Assembly (NCBI GenBank): GCA_017550335.1
Contig: JAFZPM010000012.1
Location: 1-63,739, forward strand
Source: Paludibacteraceae bacterium
Lineage (GTDB): Bacteria > Bacteroidota > Bacteroidia > Bacteroidales > Paludibacteraceae
DNA: 63,739 nt
Reading direction: 5' to 3'
Part shown: piece by piece, positions 37,146 to 46,899 of the stretch
How positions within the stretch are numbered: the stretch's first letter is position 1
Layout: every line of letters begins with the position of its first letter
Notes under the pieces: generated by a model
Database searches by the model: none
What the model was told of the DNA's origin: nothing
Seen by the model: the letters and a program-made list of their open reading frames with translations, nothing else
Program-made: the position numbers and the translations under genes

Positions 37146-37204
37146 TTCATAATTGACCATGTCGAACTAACGTTTCAAAATTCTTAATTCAAAATTCATA
37201 ATTC
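37146..37204. repeat. Dispersed repeat family A
   Basis: The core TTGACCATGTCGAACTAACG is followed by AAAATTCTTAATTCAAAATT iterations. Confidence 0.7.
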
Positions 37205-37330
37205 CCTAGGGCGATGCCCTAGGCTATATGTGTTATGCCCTTTCAGGGCGGACAACGAACCGGGCGGACATTCACGAGTCCCCAGGGCGATGCCCTGGGC
37301 TATATAATGGATCGCCCTTTCAGGGCTTAG
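37204..37330. repeat. Dispersed two-hairpin repeat family B, two tandem copies
   Basis: Each copy pairs a CCTAGGGCGATGCCCTAGG- or CCAGGGCGATGCCCTGG-type palindrome, followed by CTATAT, with a GCCCTTTCAGGGC hairpin. The same two-hairpin design follows several J-domain genes downstream. Confidence 0.75.
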
Positions 37331-37369
37331 TTATGCGCATCACGTAAGGAAATGCATTCCCTTCATTTC

Positions 37370-37440
37370 CTAATTGACTACGCCGAACCGCCGTTTCATA
37401 ATTCATAATTCAAAATTCAAAATTCTTAATTCTCAATTGT
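37370..37440. repeat. Dispersed repeat family A (diverged)
   Basis: The core TTGACTACGCCGAACCGCCG is followed by five TTCAAAATT/TTCATAATT-type iterations. Confidence 0.7.
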
Positions 37441-37536
37441 CTCTTTTCTCGGTGGAATCGCGTTTTTTTGAAATTCACCGCCGATTTTCTACCACTAATT
37501 GCCGAATAAGTGCAAGTTTTTCTAGCACGCTTCGTC

Positions 37537-37722
37537 TATATTTGCAATGTTGTCGGAAGGAATTGAACGGTGCGTAAAAATCGCGGATGTTTCAGAAAAG
37601 ACTTTCTGATGATCTTGGAACAATTAGACATATATGCTTACATTAATACAATAGTCTGCTCATTAATTGACAATCGAAAAGGCTTCTCCATTTCATAAAC
37701 CTTGGGAGAGGCCTTTATTTTT
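37537..37722 (+). ncRNA. Candidate structured small RNA with own promoter box and terminator
   Basis: A perfect -7 box TATATTTG (37537-37544) is followed by about 170 nt of unique non-coding sequence. This includes a TCAGAAA/TTTCTGA hairpin, a CAATTAGAC region able to pair with GTCT and TAATTG further on, and a possible closing TTGTC/GACAA pairing. It ends in a strong terminator. The GH30 gene has its own -7 box after this terminator, so the RNA would be independent. Family not recognised; a 6S-like RNA is one possibility. Confidence 0.45.
37678..37716 (+). terminator. Intrinsic terminator of the candidate small RNA
   Basis: Twelve-bp stem AAAGGCTTCTCC/GGAGAGGCCTTT (one G-T pair), 15-nt loop, followed by ATTTTTTAT. 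No coding gene ends upstream of it within 780 bp. Confidence 0.85.
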
Positions 37723-37757
37723 TATCTGTTTGTGATACAATGTATTGGTATTTATTA

Positions 37758-37765
37758 TATATTTG
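37758..37765 (+). promoter_or_regulatory. -7 box of the GH30 gene
   Basis: TATATTTG matches TAnnTTTG and lies 27 nt before the GH30 ATG, after the upstream terminator. Confidence 0.5.
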
Positions 37766-37792
37766 GCGGTTGAAGACTAATGGTGAGCAGAA

Positions 37793-40435
37793 ATGAAAAC
37801 AACTAAGACAATACTCATGCTGTTGCTATGTGTGACAATTTTGCCTCTTCGCGCGGCTGTCACCATGGATGTCCGGCCTGCGACGACTTATCAGTCGGTC
37901 GAGGGTATCGGAGGCGGTATTGTCTACTATCTGGATTGGATCGCCAAGCATGAAAAGTGTGAGGAACTCTATGATACGGTTTTCAATGGGTTGGGAATCA
38001 GTGCGCTGCGTATGGGTAACTGGGCGCAGGAGGAGGATGCCGACCTGACATTGGACTCCCTCATCTATTCCGCCGCTAAGAAACGTCTGGGCGACGATTT
38101 CTATCTGAACCTCACTTCGTGGTCTCCGCCGGCTTCGTTGAAGTCTAACGATGACATGAAAGGTACCAACGGAAACGGTCATAGCTCCTTGAAATGGGCG
38201 AATGGCGGTTTCATGTATGATCAGTTCGGCGCATGGTGGAAACGCTCGCTGGAGCAGTACCGCGCGGTGGGCATTTACCCAGACTACGTGAGCCTGCAGA
38301 ACGAGGTGGATTGCAACCCATCCTACTATGGTATGGAGCTGGAGGTGGACGAGAGCGTCAATGGGGTCGCTTCCTATGCGAAGTGCCTGACCGCCGCCGC
38401 CAAGGCCATCAATAAGTTGGAGAACCCACCGATGATCATCGGACCGGAGGTGCTCGGTATCGGTTGGGACCGTGTGCAGAACTACCTCAACAAGGCAGAC
38501 AAGAAACTGCTTTCCGCCTATTCGTTCCACTATTACCATAGCGGTAAGAAGGAACATGAGGCGATTGAACAACGCTATGCCTACCCGGATGATTTCAAAG
38601 AGGCGATGCAAGGCCTCTATGATACATACTCTAAAGAAAACAAACCATTATTTATGACGGAGAACAGCCCGTTGAGGGACCCTGTCGAGATGGACCCTAT
38701 CTACACGGCTTGGTTCATGTCGCTGGCGTTCACCGTCAACCATGTCTCTTCCTACATCCATTGGAACCTGATATGGGGCGATGCCGGCGATGCTTGCATC
38801 AACATAGACACCTTGCTGGTCGACGGAGAGTACCAGAAAATCAAGGGTGGCTACCGCGTGAATGGTGATTACCATGCGCTGCGCCATTTCTCCAAATTCG
38901 TGAAGAGGGGATGGAAACTCTTGTACGCCACGTCTTCCGACGCGGACGTGCTGATCACCGCTTTCAGGAATCCTGACGACGAGGAGTATACCGTCATCTT
39001 GGTCAATAAGGGCAAAAGTGCCAAGTCGCTCGAATGCTCCTTCTTCCCTGAGCATTGCAAGGCGACGGTGATCCAGTCCGACGTGCCGAAAAAGAAGTGG
39101 AGTGAGGTGCTGGGTGTTTACAACTCCCTGGATGAGGTCGCTTTGCCTGCTAATAGCATCACGACCATCGCCTATACGCCTAAGAGCGACAAGTATATCT
39201 TCGAGTCTGACACGCTTTCTTCTTGGAATGATCCAGTCTCTTGGACACCGGAGGGTGTGCCTTCCCGTCACGATACGGCTGTGATCAGCAGAGGAATGGT
39301 TTCATTGCCTGCGGACATTGATGCCCCTTCTCCTGTTATTATTGAGAATGGTGCTGTTGTCTACTTGGATAGCGCGGACCATCATCTGAAACGGATCGTT
39401 TCGAATGGTGGTGGTCTCTCGACGAGGACAAGTTGCAGCCTTACGGTGGATACCCTCGTCGTGAATGCACAGACGACCGTCGGCGTCATGTCGCTCGATA
39501 CGAGTGCTTTGATGGTCATGAATGGTGTTGTCAAGGGTTCGGAATACTTGGTGAAGATCGGTACGGACACGCTGGTGCCTCGTGTGGATGCCTCTGCCTT
39601 TGAAGGTGGATGGATTATTTCGGGCGGTGCGTTCCGTCTTGAGGATGATAAGTCATTGGGTGCGGCTGGCATCGATGTGGTGCTGGGTACGATGTACGTG
39701 GATTGTGATGCGGTCACGAGCCGCCTCTATATCGGCGACAATGGTAATGTCGTCCTGAATGGTTCGATCGAGGTGAAATCCGCGATGATCGGTCCTGACA
39801 ATGTCTACGGTGGTGTCTACTATGCGGAGGATTATCCGGGATTCCTCTCTGGCGAAGGAATGCTCATCGTCAATGCGCCTCGTCCGTCGTTGACGAGGTT
39901 GGTTGTCCATGATACGGTTCAGGTGCTTACGACGAACGATTCCATCAATCCGCTTGTCTTCCATTGGGAGAATGCTTCTACCGTCGAGGTGGATTGGAAC
40001 CCAATCCGTCCGCGCGGAATCAATGTGTCAATCGATGACTCGTCGTCTTGTGCGACCATCTCTGGAAAGTCCGATACGGTGGGTACGTTCATTTATGAGA
40101 TCTCCACGGTGGGTGAATATGGTCCGGCTGCCATCGATAGCGGACGTCTCGTCTTTAACAGACCGGACACCACCTCATCTGTGTGTGCTCAATTGATACC
40201 TTCCTTCTCCATCTCATATCATGACGGTGTGGTGTCCATCTTCTCGGATATCTCTTCCGAGGTGAACTGCTATGCCTTGATCACGGATATGTCGGGTAGG
40301 GTAGTCGGCGGAAATAGCATCATCCTTCTTCCTGGAGCCAACTCCTTTGACGTGGATGCGTTGGAGTGCGGCATCTATATGTTGCAGATTCGTGGCAAGG
40401 GCATATACAAAACCGTCAAAATGGTGGTGGACTGA
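37793..40435 (+). CDS. Secreted glycoside hydrolase family 30 enzyme with T9SS sorting domain
   Basis: Signal peptide at residues 1-21 (LLLCVTILPLRA). Residues 25-460 form a GH30 catalytic domain and its side beta-structure. The general acid/base is E171 (VSLQNEVD) and the nucleophile E290 (LFMTENSP), both at the family positions; VEGIGGG and LNLTSWSPPASLK are typical. GH30 enzymes of this kind cleave plant polysaccharides such as (glucurono)xylan; exact substrate unknown. Residues 470-790 are a repetitive beta-rich region (SWNDPVSWTPEGVPSRHD). The end (YALITDMSGRVVGG, CGIYMLQIRG) is a T9SS type A sorting domain. It probably works outside the cell or on its surface, together with the PL1-CE8 protein encoded 122 bp downstream. 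Confidence 0.9.
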   Translation: MKTTKTILMLLLCVTILPLRAAVTMDVRPATTYQSVEGIGGGIVYYLDWIAKHEKCEELYDTVFNGLGISALRMGNWAQEEDADLTLDSLIYSAAKKRLGDDFYLNLTSWSPPASLKSNDDMKGTNGNGHSSLKWANGGFMYDQFGAWWKRSLEQYRAVGIYPDYVSLQNEVDCNPSYYGMELEVDESVNGVASYAKCLTAAAKAINKLENPPMIIGPEVLGIGWDRVQNYLNKADKKLLSAYSFHYYHSGKKEHEAIEQRYAYPDDFKEAMQGLYDTYSKENKPLFMTENSPLRDPVEMDPIYTAWFMSLAFTVNHVSSYIHWNLIWGDAGDACINIDTLLVDGEYQKIKGGYRVNGDYHALRHFSKFVKRGWKLLYATSSDADVLITAFRNPDDEEYTVILVNKGKSAKSLECSFFPEHCKATVIQSDVPKKKWSEVLGVYNSLDEVALPANSITTIAYTPKSDKYIFESDTLSSWNDPVSWTPEGVPSRHDTAVISRGMVSLPADIDAPSPVIIENGAVVYLDSADHHLKRIVSNGGGLSTRTSCSLTVDTLVVNAQTTVGVMSLDTSALMVMNGVVKGSEYLVKIGTDTLVPRVDASAFEGGWIISGGAFRLEDDKSLGAAGIDVVLGTMYVDCDAVTSRLYIGDNGNVVLNGSIEVKSAMIGPDNVYGGVYYAEDYPGFLSGEGMLIVNAPRPSLTRLVVHDTVQVLTTNDSINPLVFHWENASTVEVDWNPIRPRGINVSIDDSSSCATISGKSDTVGTFIYEISTVGEYGPAAIDSGRLVFNRPDTTSSVCAQLIPSFSISYHDGVVSIFSDISSEVNCYALITDMSGRVVGGNSIILLPGANSFDVDALECGIYMLQIRGKGIYKTVKMVVD

Positions 40436-40557
40436 CCCCTTGACTCTTTTTTACAATCGTTTGACGATTATTTCTTTCTTTTTACAACCGAAAAGGTCTT
40501 CTTTTGCATTCGTGGATCGATTGGTCCGCTTGAATGTGAAACGTAATATGTCTTGAA

Positions 40558-43431
40558 ATGAAAAATGTTTTTAGGGTAGTATTACCATTCCTTTTTACCT
40601 TGTGGTGTGCGGATCTCTTCTCCGCTACTCCTGCTTTCCCCGGCGCCGAGGGCTTCGGTATGTATGTCACGGGCGGACGTGGAGGAAAGGTCTATCATGT
40701 GACTTCCCTGGCGGATGACGGCTCGAAGGGTACGTTGCGCTATGCGGTCAACCAATCGGGTGCTAGGACGATCGTCTTCGATGTCTCGGGTACGATCGAA
40801 CTGACGTCCCGCCTGAAGATCTCCAATGGCGACCTGACCATCGCGGGACAGACTGCTCCCGGGGATGGTATCTGCCTGAAAAACTACGAGACCTACATCG
40901 GGGCGGATAATGTGATCATCCGTTTCATCCGTTTCCGCTTGGGCACGGATAAGCCTGACGTGAATAGCGACGGCTCTGTTACCCTGGATAGGGATGCGAT
41001 ATGGGGCCGCAGGCAGAAGGATATCATCCTTGATCATTGTTCCATGAGCTGGTGCACGGATGAGTGCGCCTCCTTCTACGACAATACGAACTTCACGATG
41101 CAGTGGTGTCTGGTGGCCGAGAGCCTGCGCGGCTCCATCCATCCGAAGGGGTATCATGGCTATGGCGGTATCTGGGGCGGAAAGGGTGCCTCGTTCCACC
41201 ATAACCTGGTGGCACACCATGACAGCCGTACGCCCCGCTTGTGCGGTAGCCGTTACTCGAACGAGGCGGACAATGAGCTGGTGGACCTTCGCAATAATGT
41301 CTTCTACAACTGGGGCGCCACGAACAGCGGTTATGCGGGCGAGGGGGGGAGCTATAACTTCGTGAACAATTACTACAAGTCTGGTCCCGCCACGAAATCC
41401 TCCATCAAGTACCGTATCTTCGAGGTATGGGCGGACGATGGCAAGAACAGCCAGTCCCAAGGTGTCTATGGACACTTTTTCGTGAGCGGCAATTACATGG
41501 AGGATAAGGGCAATGGCTGGGACTGGAATGGCTTCGATATCAATACCTCCAACAATGGTTCCATGAACCAGAACTCCGTGCGTTCCAATGTGGAGTATGC
41601 GGTTACGCCTGTCTCTACCCAAAGGGCGGATGTCGCCTACGAGAAGGTCCTGAAGTATGCGGGCGCCTCTCTGCACCGTGACGCGGTGGATGCCCGTGTG
41701 GTGGACGATACGAGGAGACGTTCCTATACCGCCAAGGGCTCTGTCTTGGGTGGCTTGGGTATCATCGATAAGACCTCGGATGTGGGTGGCTGGCCTGAAC
41801 TCGCTTCCGCACCTGCCCCGACGGACTCCGACGGGGACGGTGTGCCTGACGAGTGGGAGTCCACCTATGGATTGAATCCTGATGACGCTTCGGATGGCGC
41901 TAGCCTTGCCTCGGATGGCAGTGGCTACACGAACCTGGAGATATACATGAACTCGCTGGTCTGCGAGATGATGGCGGACGGCGTGGCGGATGCCTTGAAC
42001 GATGCCTCTGCCATCTCCTGCGACCTGCCTCGACAGCAGGTGAATCCTGGGGATACGACGGGGACGGATGATGATTTATACAAACCATCCGCTACCGCCC
42101 AGCATGTGAAGTATGATTTCGTGGTGGGTGTCGACGGTGATTTCGCCGCCGCTAAGTCCGCCGCGGAGGCTTCTTCCTCTTCCCGCTACATCATCTTCTT
42201 CCCGAATGGCGAGTATGACCTTGGCAGGCTGACGGGCGACGAGAACCAGAAGACCTCCTTCGGCAAGGCCAACGTCTCCTTCATCGGACAGAGCACGCAG
42301 GGGGTGACGCTCTACAATGCGGCGCAATCGGAGGGTATCAGTGTGACGGCCACGCTCTGCCTGAACTCCTCCGCCAAGAACATGTACTTCCAGGATCTGA
42401 CGTTGCAGAACCGTGCCTATAATAACCCGAATGCCAGCGCGAACCGTTTTGTGGCGCTGCAGGATAAGGGCGACCGCAACATCTATAAGCGGGTGCGCCT
42501 GCTGAGTACGCAGGACACGTACTACTCGAACAATGCCTCCGGACGGATCTATTGGGAGGAGGGCGAAATCCATGGAACGGTCGATTTCATCTGCGGAGGC
42601 AGTGACGTCTTCTTCGAGCGTTGTCTGCTCTTTCTGGAAAACCGCTCGGGCGACTGCATTGCGGCGCCCGCCGGTACGGGTCAGTGGGGCTACGTCTTCC
42701 ATGATTGCACCATCGATGGGTATGATATATCGAACAAGAATTACACGTTGGGTAGGGCGTGGAACAAATCACCCCGTGCGGTCTATCTGAACACGACCAT
42801 GAAGCGCCTCCCGACGGACGCTGCCTGGGGGAACCCTATCAACGATGTGATGCCGGTACTCTTCGCGGAGTATAACAGCCGTGATGCGTATGGCAACGCT
42901 GTGAACCTCTCCAACAGGCGCTCTTATTACGAGAAGAATGGTAATACCGCCTATATCAACCCGGTTCTTTCCGATGCGGATGCTTCTAAGTATACCTTGC
43001 GGAATGTCCTGTCGGGCAGTGACAACTGGACCCCTGACGAGGACGCAAGGCTGGTATCCGCTCCGCAGGTGGCCATGAAGGCGGGTGTCTTGCGGTGGGT
43101 GGACAATGATTCGGCGCTTTGCTATGTGGTGTTCAGGAACGACGTCTATGTGGCGAATGTGGCGACCAACTCGTTCGAGATCCCTTCCGGCACTTCCGAG
43201 CAGGATCGCTTTACGGTGCGGGCCGCCAATAGGATGGGAGGCTTGGGTCCTGCGTCCGAGGCGCTCACGTTGCTCGACAACGAAGCTTTACAGACGGGTG
43301 TCGCGGATGCGCACATGTCGGATGAGCAGGGGGATGGTTTACGCTATGACATGAGTGGTAGACCGGTGGAGAATCCAAGGCCGGGCTCCCTCTTCATTAA
43401 GAATGGTAGAATATATTGGTTAGGCAAATGA
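40558..43431 (+). CDS. Secreted pectate lyase (PL1) - pectin methylesterase (CE8) fusion
   Basis: Signal peptide about residues 1-24, then a PL1 parallel beta-helix (about 25-420; PAFPGAEGFGMYVTGGRGG, IVFDVSGTIEL, LDHCSMSWCTDECAS, PKGYHGYGGIWG). A calcium-binding-like linker follows (DSDGDGVPDEWE, about 424-440). Next comes a CE8 pectinesterase domain (about 520-830) with the expected QDTYY, GTVDFICGG and LGRAW motifs carrying the catalytic Asp and Arg residues. A short FN3-like module and a compact tail (YDMSGRPVENPRPG) close the protein. The esterase removes methyl groups from homogalacturonan and the lyase then cuts it, so the fusion couples both steps. It is probably exported, given the Bacteroidales-type tail, and forms a small polysaccharide locus with the GH30 gene. 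Confidence 0.93.
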   Translation: MKNVFRVVLPFLFTLWCADLFSATPAFPGAEGFGMYVTGGRGGKVYHVTSLADDGSKGTLRYAVNQSGARTIVFDVSGTIELTSRLKISNGDLTIAGQTAPGDGICLKNYETYIGADNVIIRFIRFRLGTDKPDVNSDGSVTLDRDAIWGRRQKDIILDHCSMSWCTDECASFYDNTNFTMQWCLVAESLRGSIHPKGYHGYGGIWGGKGASFHHNLVAHHDSRTPRLCGSRYSNEADNELVDLRNNVFYNWGATNSGYAGEGGSYNFVNNYYKSGPATKSSIKYRIFEVWADDGKNSQSQGVYGHFFVSGNYMEDKGNGWDWNGFDINTSNNGSMNQNSVRSNVEYAVTPVSTQRADVAYEKVLKYAGASLHRDAVDARVVDDTRRRSYTAKGSVLGGLGIIDKTSDVGGWPELASAPAPTDSDGDGVPDEWESTYGLNPDDASDGASLASDGSGYTNLEIYMNSLVCEMMADGVADALNDASAISCDLPRQQVNPGDTTGTDDDLYKPSATAQHVKYDFVVGVDGDFAAAKSAAEASSSSRYIIFFPNGEYDLGRLTGDENQKTSFGKANVSFIGQSTQGVTLYNAAQSEGISVTATLCLNSSAKNMYFQDLTLQNRAYNNPNASANRFVALQDKGDRNIYKRVRLLSTQDTYYSNNASGRIYWEEGEIHGTVDFICGGSDVFFERCLLFLENRSGDCIAAPAGTGQWGYVFHDCTIDGYDISNKNYTLGRAWNKSPRAVYLNTTMKRLPTDAAWGNPINDVMPVLFAEYNSRDAYGNAVNLSNRRSYYEKNGNTAYINPVLSDADASKYTLRNVLSGSDNWTPDEDARLVSAPQVAMKAGVLRWVDNDSALCYVVFRNDVYVANVATNSFEIPSGTSEQDRFTVRAANRMGGLGPASEALTLLDNEALQTGVADAHMSDEQGDGLRYDMSGRPVENPRPGSLFIKNGRIYWLGK

Positions 43432-43496
43432 TTGCCTGATCATCTGATAAATCTATGTGTATTGATGTGAGCAGTTGGAACGCTATGTTCCGCAAA

Positions 43497-43528
43497 AAAA
43501 ATCCCTGACCAGTCGGCCAGGGATTTTT
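43497..43528. terminator. Bidirectional terminator between PL1-CE8 and lipoprotein genes
   Basis: Arms AAAAATCCCTG/CAGGGATTTTT around ACCAGTCGGC give A/T-runs on both sides. It serves both convergent genes. Confidence 0.9.
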
Positions 43529-43545
43529 CATCTATTTAAGAATTA

Positions 43546-44025
43546 TTATTTCTTCTTGAAATAGGTTGGAGTTGCTGAAGCGCTTACGATTTCATTACCA
43601 CCCTTCGTTCCGTCGATGATGGTTGATGTTCCGCTCTTCAAGCACATCAACACCTGCGCTGGGTTAGCCTCTGCATCTGCTTTGTGCCACTCTTCAAGGC
43701 CTGAGCTCAAGTAAGATGCGTCTGCATCGCTCAATGTTACCTCAACACCGTCGAAGTTGAGAACAACTTTTCCTGCGGTTGCGGAAACAACTTTGAACTC
43801 TTTGAAAATGTTAGTTTGCATGTTGCCGATCTTGCTATACATGATAACGTCACCTGTCTTAACATCGATGGATTGAGCTGTGAATGTCTCGAAACCTTCA
43901 ATAACAACAGAGTTGTTATCGCCGTTACCACCTTCTTCTTCGTCGTCATCACCACAGGAAGCGAATGTCAAGGCCGTAGCCAATGCAGTAAAGTAAACTG
44001 CCCATTTGAAAAAGTTCTTTTTCAT
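43546..44025 (-). CDS. Small lipoprotein of unknown function
   Basis: The 159-residue precursor begins MKKNFFKWAVYFTALATALT, followed by a lipobox ending FASC, then the acidic DDDEEEGG sequence typical of Bacteroidota lipoproteins, where it favours surface export. The remainder (about 125 residues) looks like a small beta-domain with KTGDVIMYSKIG and VVLNFDGVEVTLSDAD. No family recognised. It has a near-perfect promoter upstream and shares a bidirectional terminator with the PL1-CE8 gene. Confidence 0.85.
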   Translation of the reverse strand: MKKNFFKWAVYFTALATALTFASCGDDDEEEGGNGDNNSVVIEGFETFTAQSIDVKTGDVIMYSKIGNMQTNIFKEFKVVSATAGKVVLNFDGVEVTLSDADASYLSSGLEEWHKADAEANPAQVLMCLKSGTSTIIDGTKGGNEIVSASATPTYFKKK

Positions 44026-44110
44026 TTTTTTTTGAATTTAATGTTAAACAATATTGCTGTTTTAAATGTTGTATTCTTTGTTATTGTATGTCTCCTTACG
44101 TCACACAATT

Positions 44111-44141
44111 CAAAGTTAGACATATTATTTTTCTTTGCAAA
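44111..44141 (-). promoter_or_regulatory. Consensus Bacteroidota promoter for the lipoprotein gene
   Basis: On the minus strand TTTG (44138-44141) and TAACTTTG (44111-44118) are separated by 19 nt, an exact match to the -33/-7 consensus. The leader would be about 80 nt. Confidence 0.8.
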
Positions 44142-44313
44142 TGCTTTATGCCATATTTTATTCATTTTTGCTTAAAATGTGTGAAAAAATGCTTTGGTGC
44201 GTGTGGTGCGCATGACCTGTGGGGGTGGAATGTTATGGAAAGAACCATCCAAGAGCCTTTGGAAAGTTGCCTGGGTTAGGTCATGGGGATGCCTTATAGG
44301 GCGTGGAAGCACA

Positions 44314-45508
44314 TCATTTCGCCACGCTGACAGGTTCAGCGCATAACTCGCCACACAAAAACTCGTAGGCCTCTGTGATCGTACGGAAACGTATCGTGGC
44401 CTCCTCCCTTTCCGTTGCCGTGGCGGTAGGCGACAGGGTGTCCGGATGGCAGGTCTTCACTTGCGTGCGGTAAGCGCTCTTCACCTCCTCCATCGTGGCG
44501 TCCGTCTTCAGACTCAGCAATTTATAGGCCTCCCGCAGACGGTTGGAATAGACGGATTGACAACGCTCACGTTGCTGGGCGTTCTCCGTGCCTTTCCGCT
44601 GGTATTTGGATTGGTTCTCCGTCTCAAACCTGTACTTCAGGGAGAGGAAGTCCCACTCCTTGATGCAAAGGTAATAGGCGATGTTGAAGAGACAATCCAA
44701 CTCCTCTTCGTCCACCATGCCATCGCTCGCGTAGGCGCATTCGAAAAGTTTGGAGAGAAGTTCTAGACGGTCGTCGTAGAATACCCCCTTGTTCTGTACG
44801 ATGGAGATGCAAAGATTGAAATATTCGTTATTCTGCCTTTGCTTATTGTATTTTTTCGTCCATAAGAGAAAGTCCTTTCTGTAATCATAGGAAGTGTTTC
44901 CACTCATTTTTTCGAGATACTTCAACGCACATTGGCTCTCCTCGTTTTGATACGTATAATCCTTCTTTAACGTTGTCACGTACGCAAGGAGTTTCGCCAT
45001 CTGCTCATAATACAACAGGTTGGTAAAGTGTGGTCTGAAACATGCGAACAGTTTCGTCAGGCAATCGAACTTTGTTTTTGACGTATTATCGGTATTCCAA
45101 TTAAATGAATAGTCCTTGAATGAGACCGAAAGCCTCTTTATCCACGCAGCCGAATTATAATCGTAAAAAGATGAGTGGACAATCCGTTCTAAATCAGTGT
45201 AATAATACTTGCGTTTTACAAGTCCCCACAGACGATACAACTCTACACGGTCCTTGTAAAAATGTTTGTCGGAAAACATTTGGATAAATAGGAGGAGGAA
45301 AACCACCCCGCATGCGATGGAGATGGGGAAATGGACGGAGGAGTATATCGAATCTGTCACTATATATGCTATCGCAAAGAAGATTAGCCCGACAGGAATT
45401 CCGCAGATATAAGTGAGCCAATTCCGATCCATTTTCAACGCATCCTTCCTCGTCAACAGATGCTTTTTCTTCCAGCTAGAGAATAAACTATCTAATCTTT
45501 TCGTATCC
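44314..45508 (-). CDS. Membrane J-domain protein, TM-PH-like-TerB-J paralog 1
   Basis: The coding region runs from the ATG at 45510 to the stop at 44314 (398 residues). A conserved amphipathic start (MDTKRLDSLFSSWKKK) precedes two membrane helices (about 33-52, 62-80). A PH-like beta region follows (HFYKDRVELYRLWGLVKRKY), then helices around 165-205 and a TerB-like domain (about 247-295; FECAYASDGMVDEEEL). A charged linker leads to the J-domain with HPD at 355-357 and a conserved C-terminus EPVSVAK. The order TM, TerB and J resembles DjlA, a DnaK co-chaperone anchored in the inner membrane. It lies 60 bp downstream of paralog 2 but has its own promoter. Function inferred only from domain order. 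Confidence 0.88.
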
Positions 45509-45515
45509 ATAGTCT

Positions 45516-45546
45516 CAAATTTAGCACATTTTTATGGAAACACAAT
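45516..45546 (-). promoter_or_regulatory. Array promoter, paralog 1 (predicted leaderless)
   Basis: Minus strand ATTG, 19 nt, TAAATTTG, then exactly 5 nt to the ATG. The preceding sequence CCATAAAAATGTGC is shared with other array members. Confidence 0.75.
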
Positions 45547-45570
45547 GGCGCATGGCATGGATAAAACGTA

Positions 45571-46761
45571 TCATTTCGTCACGCTAACCGGTTCCACGCT
45601 CAACTCCTCACACAAGAAATCGTACGCCTCCGTGACCGCCCGGAAACGGATGGCGGCCTCTTCCCGCTCGCTATCCGTGGCGGTGGGCGGCAGGGTGTCT
45701 GGGTGGCAGTTCTTCACCTGCGCACGGTAAGCTGCCTTTACCTCCTCCAACGAGGCTTTCTCGCTCAATCCCAGTATCTTATAAGCCTCCTTCGTACGGT
45801 TGGAGCAGGCGGATTGGTAACGCTCACGTTGCTTCGTTTGCTCCTCGCTTTCGGTCTGACCGTCATACTGGTTTTGCTTCATCGCCTCGAAATGACACTT
45901 CAAAGAGAGGAAGTCCCAATCCTTGATTCTGAGATAATAAGCGATGCGGGAGAGGTGCTCCAACTCCTCCTCGTCCACCATGCCATCGCTCGCGTAGGCG
46001 CACTCGAAGAGGTGGGACAACAACTCCAGACGGTCGGCATAGTCCACCCCCTTGTTCTTCAGGATGGCGAGACATGTGTCAATGTACTCTTGACGGTCCT
46101 CTTCCATGCAACGGAGGAGATGCTCTTCGCAATCATACACACAATACTTGGATTCGGAAAGGGGGGAAAGGTACTTCAATGCGGCTTCCCATCCCCTTGC
46201 GCGATATGCGGCATCTTCTTTCAGGCAAATCACATTGGCGAACAAACGGAACATATCTTCATAAAAAGGGCGATTCCTAAAGATCGGTTTAAAGCACGTA
46301 CTAAAGAAACGGACCAGGTGTTCATTCTGATATTCCAACCTATCATTCTTAAAACGAAGGGTGAGCGCCATATATTTAGAATCATCAGTAACTACCAAGT
46401 GGTAATCCACCAAGATCAGCTCGGAATAGGGGTATACCAAGTCACCTCCTTCGAAAGAGGTGCAAACCAGGCGATCCTCATAAAACAGGGACTTGCCGGA
46501 TAGGATCATCAGCACGATTCCAATCAAAGGAGCGAAGAGCGCAGAGAAGATAAAAACGAGCTCCGCTGTTTTGCTCAACTCCATCAAACTCGATACAAGT
46601 TCATAAATGCCCCATGGAACAATAAGAACTGCGATCAAGGTAAGACACCCGAACAACGATCCTCTAAATCCATTTTCATACACTCTCAACGCACCGTTCT
46701 TCGTCAGTTTCTTCTCCTTCCCCCATTTCAGGAATACCTCCTTTATCTTCTCCGTATCCAT
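45571..46761 (-). CDS. Membrane J-domain protein, TM-PH-like-TerB-J paralog 2
   Basis: 396 residues from the ATG at 46761. This start is chosen over one 39 nt upstream because MDTEKIKEVFLKW aligns with the family start. Two membrane segments (about 33-60, 66-88) are followed by a PH-like region (LFYEDRLVCTSFEGGDLVYP), a TerB-like domain (FECAYASDGMVDEEELEHL) and a J-domain (HPD at 353-355; tail EPVSVTK). The linker before the J-domain is QT-rich. The promoter differs from most paralogs: TACCTTTA lies 15 nt before the ATG. It is divergent from the Sel1-repeat gene across a 201-bp shared region. Confidence 0.88.
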   Translation of the reverse strand: MDTEKIKEVFLKWGKEKKLTKNGALRVYENGFRGSLFGCLTLIAVLIVPWGIYELVSSLMELSKTAELVFIFSALFAPLIGIVLMILSGKSLFYEDRLVCTSFEGGDLVYPYSELILVDYHLVVTDDSKYMALTLRFKNDRLEYQNEHLVRFFSTCFKPIFRNRPFYEDMFRLFANVICLKEDAAYRARGWEAALKYLSPLSESKYCVYDCEEHLLRCMEEDRQEYIDTCLAILKNKGVDYADRLELLSHLFECAYASDGMVDEEELEHLSRIAYYLRIKDWDFLSLKCHFEAMKQNQYDGQTESEEQTKQRERYQSACSNRTKEAYKILGLSEKASLEEVKAAYRAQVKNCHPDTLPPTATDSEREEAAIRFRAVTEAYDFLCEELSVEPVSVTK

Positions 46762-46899
46762 ACCTGCATTTTTTTGTAAAGGTAAAAAAAGAAAGGACAA
46801 TCAGAGTTTATTTGTTCATGGATTATGGACAAATATTAAAAAAAAGAGGTGTTTTACCGCCAATAATGGGGCATTTGTCTAAAGAATCAATCATAATAT

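Larger units (their letters stand above)
36893..37792. other. 900-bp repeat-rich intergenic region
   Basis: It holds the ilvC terminator, three or four copies of repeat family A, a perfect 28-nt palindrome, two copies of the dispersed two-hairpin repeat family B, then unique sequence with a candidate small RNA, and finally the GH30 promoter box. No protein-coding gene was seen. Confidence 0.7.
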
